Source of the DNA: Candidatus Izemoplasmatales bacterium
Lineage (GTDB): Bacteria; Bacillota_I; Bacilli_A; Izemoplasmatales; Hujiaoplasmataceae
Assembly (NCBI GenBank): GCA_028698875.1
Contig: JAQVVR010000001.1
Location: 62,001-126,000, forward strand
Direction: 5' to 3'
Length of the DNA stretch: 64,000 bases
Part shown: positions 59,845 to 64,000 of the stretch, in pieces
Position numbering within the stretch: the stretch's first letter is position 1
Layout of the letters: the number at the start of each line of letters is the position of its first letter
The notes under the pieces: generated by a model
Seen by the model: the letters and a program-made list of their open reading frames with translations, nothing else
What the model was told of the DNA's origin: nothing
Database searches by the model: none
Position numbers and translations under genes: made by a program

Positions 59845-61157
59845 GACAATTCATCCGCCTTTACCTGTGAAATCGGTTCATCCTTTGGTTTTTTTAAGGA
59901 ATAATACAAAGGAATAAAAATCAATAAAGCCACAATTGCGGTTGCCAAAAAGATCATTGATGTGGGGATGTCTTTGATTTGGTTATATTCGTTAACATAT
60001 GTCATTCCGCTACCCTTAATGACTGAAGAGCCAATAAATGGTCCGATTACCATCGGAATCAACACGTAGAAAATCATTCTGATTCCTTGGAAATGACCAA
60101 CTTTATCTTTAGGAGTCAAATCACGAATTTTAGCACCAATAATCGTGGTGAATAACAGATTACCAGCCATCATGACAAATCCAGCAACACCAACCCATAT
60201 CGGCTCACGAGCAAAGAAAAGCATTAATAGTCCAATGATGAAAATTCCCAAGCTTGGATAGAATAGTTTACGAAGAGTAGTTGCTTTTACCAACAAACTT
60301 AGTAAAAGACTGACGATTGAAGCCGAAAGAATCACAACTCCCAATAGCAAGGCATAATTATCGATACCTAGATACTGTTGAATATAGATGATGAAGTAAG
60401 GCATATATATTTGTGTTGCGATACCAAATAAAGCAAAAGTTATGAAGGTTGTATACAAAATGGGATGTTGTTTGATGGTTGAAAGTTTGAAGCCATAAAT
60501 CATTTCATGCCAATATTGTCCTTTTGGCTTTTGAACTTTCGAGTCGCCAATCAAGAAAAAGCCGATAATTCCGCCTAAAGTAACTAAGCCCCCAAGAATG
60601 AAGAAGAAGGCTGGCCAATTATCAGATTTTGTTAGCCCATCAAAGGCACCAAAAATAAGTAACAATGCCAGTAACGGCAAAATCGCTAATAGTCCTTCCA
60701 CTTTTGGCCGATTTGTATCATCAGTAATATCGGTTACCCAGGCATTAAAAGCACTATCATTCGCTGACGATCCAAAGAATGTCATAATGCAATCCATTAC
60801 AATTACGGCCGCAACAGCTATCATCACCGCATTAGCGGTTGGGAAAACTGCTTCGATGTTGGCAGTTGATATAAAGCCAAACGACAGTGTTGATAATCCC
60901 CATAGTACATAGCCCAAACAAATGAAGATTTTGCGTTTTCCAACTTTATCTGATAAAGCTCCCATTAACATTGTCGTTATCGTGGCCACGATGGCACTGG
61001 CGGTCACCATTAAAGCAATGGCATTTGTATCACCGGAAATTGTGTTATACAAAAACAGATTAAAATACATGTTTTCAATGACCCAAGCGATTTGTCCAAA
61101 GAGACCAAACATGACAATCGAAATCCAAATCCGTGAACTGAGTTTGCTTTGTTCCAT
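59841..61157 (-). CDS. MFS transporter
   Basis: A 438-residue major facilitator protein with twelve predicted helices. The motif A loop GALSDKVGKRK lies between helices 2 and 3, and a conserved acidic cluster (DITDDTNRPKVEG) follows helix 5, as in the GPH-like or glycoside transporters. Substrate unknown; a sugar or sugar-acid is likely from the overall profile, not from a motif. GGAGG precedes the ATG on the minus strand. A 16-nt perfect palindrome lies in its promoter. Confidence 0.85.
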   Translation of the reverse strand: MEQSKLSSRIWISIVMFGLFGQIAWVIENMYFNLFLYNTISGDTNAIALMVTASAIVATITTMLMGALSDKVGKRKIFICLGYVLWGLSTLSFGFISTANIEAVFPTANAVMIAVAAVIVMDCIMTFFGSSANDSAFNAWVTDITDDTNRPKVEGLLAILPLLALLLIFGAFDGLTKSDNWPAFFFILGGLVTLGGIIGFFLIGDSKVQKPKGQYWHEMIYGFKLSTIKQHPILYTTFITFALFGIATQIYMPYFIIYIQQYLGIDNYALLLGVVILSASIVSLLLSLLVKATTLRKLFYPSLGIFIIGLLMLFFAREPIWVGVAGFVMMAGNLLFTTIIGAKIRDLTPKDKVGHFQGIRMIFYVLIPMVIGPFIGSSVIKGSGMTYVNEYNQIKDIPTSMIFLATAIVALLIFIPLYYSLKKPKDEPISQVKADELS

Positions 61158-61182
61158 GGTAATCCTCCAATATAAATGATAT

Positions 61183-61203
61183 TCATTTTCGAAAATGATT
61201 ATA
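61183..61203 (-). promoter_or_regulatory. Promoter -10 and palindromic operator of the MFS gene
   Basis: Minus-strand TATAAT at 61198-61203 is followed by the perfect 16-nt palindrome TCATTTTCGAAAATGA (61183-61198), centred near the predicted start of transcription. A central CG flanked by A/T arms resembles LacI-family operators. No -35 is clear. Confidence 0.55.
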
Positions 61204-61315
61204 TCATATTATATACCGCAAATAAATAGAAAACCGAAAACCCATAAAGATTCAGAAGATGTCTAAAGAAACGTGCAAATGCCTTAACTCGCTTTCTTTT
61301 TTTTAACCGGTTATG

Positions 61316-61321
61316 TATAAT
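61316..61321 (+). promoter_or_regulatory. Candidate -10 of the ODP/GGDEF/REC-like gene
   Basis: TATAAT at 61316-61321 without a good -35. The perfect 10-nt palindrome TAACCGGTTA (61304-61313) lies directly upstream. GGCGGTGA is the ribosome binding site before the ATG at 61347. Confidence 0.45.
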
Positions 61322-61346
61322 ATGAATATAACAAGGCGGTGACGAT

Positions 61347-63395
61347 ATGACTGAAAACGAAAAGATGAATATTTGCTTAAAACCAAAGATGTTAAGAACG
61401 GATTTATTTCTGATTGACCTTAATCGCCCTGACGAAATCAACACCCCAACCCCAGCTGTTTTAGTCGATATGAATGAGATGACTTTAATCGGAATTGGGT
61501 TGATATCTGATTTCGATGTTATTGTCGACCAGATAAAGCAAATATTACCACTTGATTGCCTAAAATATATCATCGTCTCATCAATTGAAACTCATCTTAC
61601 CAAGGTAATGAATGCCTTGGCTTTAGAGGGAGCAACTCCCACCATCGTAACTGATGAAAAAGCAGTTCGTTTATTTGATTATGATGCATATGGTTGGTCA
61701 ATTCAATTGGTTAATAAAACTAATTATCAATTGGTTTTAAAGTCAGGCCGAGTTCTATCATTTATCCGTACCCCATTTGTGATTACACCAGACGCTTTTG
61801 CCATTTATGATCCATATGGAAAAACGTTATTTGCTAATTATTTATTTGAAACAACAGAAAAAAGGAGTAAATCCTTTGAGCAAAATGAATATATCCGGTA
61901 CATTATGTCTTTTTATCAAAATTATGTACCTAGCACCGATTTTGTCAAACCCATCATCAATCAGATTATAAAATTAGATTTTGAAATTTGCATCACCCAA
62001 TCCGGATTTCGGTTTGACCAAGAAACCGTGCGATATTTTTGCAAGGAACTTCTTGCCTTTGAATTTTATAACAGCAATTTCTATGTTGCTAAAATCGTTG
62101 ATAATCAACTGGTTATAAACTATGAAGCTATCTGTTCGCAGGTTTTTCAAAAATTAAAAACGATTTTTGGATATGAAGCCATGGCTGAAGTGTGTCAAAC
62201 GCCTGAATATACCGTCAATCCCGAAACGCTGGAAATTACCTCTTCAATCGTAAATGGACCAAAGCTTTGGCATAAAATCTTCGAAATAATCTATCTTCAA
62301 AAAGGACTTTCTTGGATTGCGGTTTTAGAGCCACTTGTTAAGAAGTTAATTGATATCTATAATCTGCCGATGCCGTTGATTTATCAATCAACAATCGTTG
62401 AAACCAAACAAAAAATCGAAGAATTGGATACTGAGAAAGCCGTTCTTCAGGAAAAAGTTGCTAAATTAGAATCACATCTGCTGGCCACAATGGAAAAAAT
62501 GATTAAAGATCCATTGACCCACAATTATAATGAAATGTTTTTATATAAACATCTCCAAGAGCAGATTGATCGACTTGACCTATCCCAACAACTATTAGTA
62601 GATTATTATTTGATATACATTCAAATTGATAATATTTTAAAGATCAATTCTAAATATTCTGTCCGAACTGGTGATGAAACAATTCGGAATCTGGGATATC
62701 TTTTAGAACAAGTAAAGAATCCCGATGATGTGTTAATAAAACGAAACGGTCCCGGATTTATATTATTTATCGAGAATCTTGACGACCGAAACACTTCTGA
62801 ATTTGCCCAAAAAATTCAAAATGCCGTTAAGGATTCTGAAGCCTTTATCGAAACAATTTCAGTATCGATAGCCATTGTGAGTATGGCCGAATTTGCTAAT
62901 TTAAAAGATGGCAATCAAATCCGTGAACAAATGTTGTCAACCGGCGAAACTCGTATCAAAGCCGCTTCTTTAGAAGTTGGATCTATTATTGACAAAACAT
63001 CTAAGATTAAAAAAGGGAAAACTGGTCGACTATTGATTGCCGATAATGAAGAAATTAATTTAAAATTATTGACATCATTGTTTTTTAATGAAAATTACGA
63101 AGTGATAACTGCTAAAGATGGAATCGAAGCACAACGAATTGCCGAATCAATGCCTTTTGATGCTATCATTGTCGAACGCACAATCTCCAAGCTTGATGGT
63201 ATGCAGCTAAAACAAAATCTAAACCAAATGCCAATTAATGGAAAAGCACTGTATATTCTGCTAACATATAATAAAAATCCCGATATTGTAATCAGAGCTA
63301 ATCAAATTGGTATAAATTTAGTTTTACAAAAACCCGTTATTTTTGAGGAAATAACCGGGTTTATCGATCGATCGCTAAAAACAGGAGGTCGATAA
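61347..63395 (+). CDS. Signalling protein with degenerate ODP (MBL-fold), GGDEF and receiver domains
   Basis: A 682-residue cytoplasmic protein. Residues 20-240 follow the oxygen-binding diiron (ODP/FprA-like) metallo-beta-lactamase fold, but the iron ligands are lost. The H-x-E-x-D-H motif is SIETHL (79-84, only Glu81 kept), the HWPD His is Ile146, and the SxDAFG Asp is Tyr165. A coiled coil spans about 350-385. Residues 386-530 are GGDEF-like (DPLTHNYN at 388-395), with GGDEF replaced by GPG-F at 468-471. Residues 560-680 are a receiver-like domain with Thr640 and Lys662 kept but Glu610 at the phosphorylation site. The next gene has a TTG start 1 nt after the stop. Domain calls were made by eye. 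Confidence 0.72.
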   Translation: MTENEKMNICLKPKMLRTDLFLIDLNRPDEINTPTPAVLVDMNEMTLIGIGLISDFDVIVDQIKQILPLDCLKYIIVSSIETHLTKVMNALALEGATPTIVTDEKAVRLFDYDAYGWSIQLVNKTNYQLVLKSGRVLSFIRTPFVITPDAFAIYDPYGKTLFANYLFETTEKRSKSFEQNEYIRYIMSFYQNYVPSTDFVKPIINQIIKLDFEICITQSGFRFDQETVRYFCKELLAFEFYNSNFYVAKIVDNQLVINYEAICSQVFQKLKTIFGYEAMAEVCQTPEYTVNPETLEITSSIVNGPKLWHKIFEIIYLQKGLSWIAVLEPLVKKLIDIYNLPMPLIYQSTIVETKQKIEELDTEKAVLQEKVAKLESHLLATMEKMIKDPLTHNYNEMFLYKHLQEQIDRLDLSQQLLVDYYLIYIQIDNILKINSKYSVRTGDETIRNLGYLLEQVKNPDDVLIKRNGPGFILFIENLDDRNTSEFAQKIQNAVKDSEAFIETISVSIAIVSMAEFANLKDGNQIREQMLSTGETRIKAASLEVGSIIDKTSKIKKGKTGRLLIADNEEINLKLLTSLFFNENYEVITAKDGIEAQRIAESMPFDAIIVERTISKLDGMQLKQNLNQMPINGKALYILLTYNKNPDIVIRANQIGINLVLQKPVIFEEITGFIDRSLKTGGR

Positions 63396-63396
63396 T

Positions 63397-64000
63397 TTGA
63401 CTCTTGATACCATATTTTATATTTTGATAGCGCTTATCAGCGGTGAGATTGTGTTAGTGATTGCCGTAATTCTCAATAAAGTATTAATTAGAAAAAACGA
63501 AGCGAAAATTAAAAAAGCGGAATTATATTTAATAAATCGTTATTTTAAAAACGAGTCGGTTTCATCCGCTTTTTCCCCATCCATTCTCATCCGTGTTTTT
63601 GTCCGTTTATCGGAACAAGTCCAGTTTTCTCCCGATCAAAGGGGAAGAGCGTTACATGATTTTGAACGTATGGGTATGATCAAAAAATATCAAAACGATT
63701 TAAATTCTATTTTTGTAATTAAGCGAAAACAAGCAATCTTTTTTTTATCGTATTTTATGACTACTCAGACGCAAATTGCCTTGTTGAGAAGGCTTCGAAT
63801 TGAGAAAATCGATCATGTAAAGATTTTTTTGGTTAACGCGCTTAAAAATGATATGGATCAATCGACTGTGCAAACATTAATTGATAGTGTTGTCGGTAGT
63901 CGTCGTTTTTATCAAGCCCGGATCATCGAAATCCTTAAGTCCCATTTTTTAGCCTCTCATACTCATTTTCCCGATATTTATCGCCGATCTGAGATCGAAA
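63397..64000 (+). CDS. Membrane-anchored protein, 5' part, truncated by the window end
   Basis: About 201 codons are visible and the gene runs off the right edge. Start is TTG at 63397 with AGGAGG at 63383-63388 (8-nt spacing), 1 nt after the previous stop. Residues 5-27 form one membrane helix (IFYILIALISGEIVLVIAVIL), then a basic stretch, then a helix-rich soluble region with repeating Leu/Arg patterns (QIALLRRLRIEKIDHVKIFLVNALKN; QARIIEILKSHF). That looks like HEAT-type or similar alpha-solenoid repeats, but the evidence is only the pattern. In other bacteria such membrane-helical proteins sit next to glycosyltransferases; this cannot be checked here. Confidence 0.7.
   Translation, partial: MTLDTIFYILIALISGEIVLVIAVILNKVLIRKNEAKIKKAELYLINRYFKNESVSSAFSPSILIRVFVRLSEQVQFSPDQRGRALHDFERMGMIKKYQNDLNSIFVIKRKQAIFFLSYFMTTQTQIALLRRLRIEKIDHVKIFLVNALKNDMDQSTVQTLIDSVVGSRRFYQARIIEILKSHFLASHTHFPDIYRRSEIE

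Noticed and set aside
1-64000. CRISPR arrays, insertion sequences, prophage or integrative elements
   Set aside because: I saw no spaced direct repeats, transposase or integrase signatures, or att-like duplications at the tRNA gene.

Overview
This is an AT-rich chromosomal segment that reads like a low-GC Gram-positive or Mollicutes-like bacterium. Genes are packed tightly, with strong AGGAGG-type ribosome binding sites, ATGA overlaps and textbook TTGACA-N17-TATAAT promoters. TGA is used as a genuine stop (rdgB ends in TGA and overlaps the next start), which argues against Mycoplasma or Spiroplasma (TGA = Trp). It is compatible with standard-code relatives such as Acholeplasma/Izemoplasma-type lineages or Erysipelotrichia-like Firmicutes. 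That placement is inference from gene content only. I see no phage, insertion sequence or CRISPR array. Both ends of the window cut a gene.

Layout. 1-4259: end of an RluB-type pseudouridine synthase, then cmk, a five-S1-domain protein, der and the HU gene. 4344-9678: a CPBP membrane protease (minus), rdgB, a small phosphodiesterase, and a large TPR protein with degenerate GGDEF and EAL domains. 9734-13700: a structured leader and the polyamine ABC importer potABCD, closed by a terminator. 13783-19292: nusB-xseA-xseB-dxs-recN. 19307-27438: ispH, cshB-like helicase, trmL-like methyltransferase, DUF402 phosphatase, two peptidases, an RluA-family synthase and small membrane proteins. 27561-31964: nadD, glutamine-dependent nadE, mnmA and a patatin. 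31981-34929: an unrecognised four-gene exporter/envelope cluster whose first ribosome binding site lies inside a terminator-like hairpin. 35053-39654: glmS-glmM-glmU, the whole route from fructose-6-phosphate to UDP-GlcNAc. 39677-41029: infC-rpmI-rplT behind an attenuator leader of the L20 type. 41066-48102: a P-loop kinase, a radical SAM protein, membrane proteins, an ECF sigma factor with an RsgI-like anti-sigma, a YwaF-like protein and a nucleoside kinase. 48134-51318: a TSCPD protein, glgA, glgC and a minus-strand tRNA-Thr. 51442-57053: an ABC exporter, pyruvate phosphate dikinase, and a 6S-like RNA. 57125-61157: an M42 peptidase, rsmD-coaD, and a minus-strand MFS transporter with a thioredoxin-like lipoprotein. 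61347-64000: a signalling protein built from three degenerate domains, followed by a truncated membrane protein.

How it fits together. The window combines core information processing (ribosome assembly GTPase, IF3/L35/L20, tRNA and rRNA modification, DNA repair), cofactor synthesis (NAD, CoA, isoprenoids by the DXP route), amino-sugar nucleotide synthesis, glycogen synthesis and PPi-linked pyruvate/PEP interconversion. Most of this is ordinary.

The parts most worth a second look are listed here. First, the ODP-like/GGDEF-like/REC-like protein at 61347-63395, where the key residues of all three domains are replaced, including a Glu at the receiver phosphorylation site. Second, the TPR-GGDEF-EAL protein at 6718-9678, whose two catalytic domains are also eroded. 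Third, the 72-nt three-helix leader of potABCD, which starts at the predicted transcription start. Fourth, the 31981-32036 element, in which a terminator hairpin, a -10 hexamer and a Shine-Dalgarno site overlap, ahead of an unknown secreted-protein/ABC cluster.
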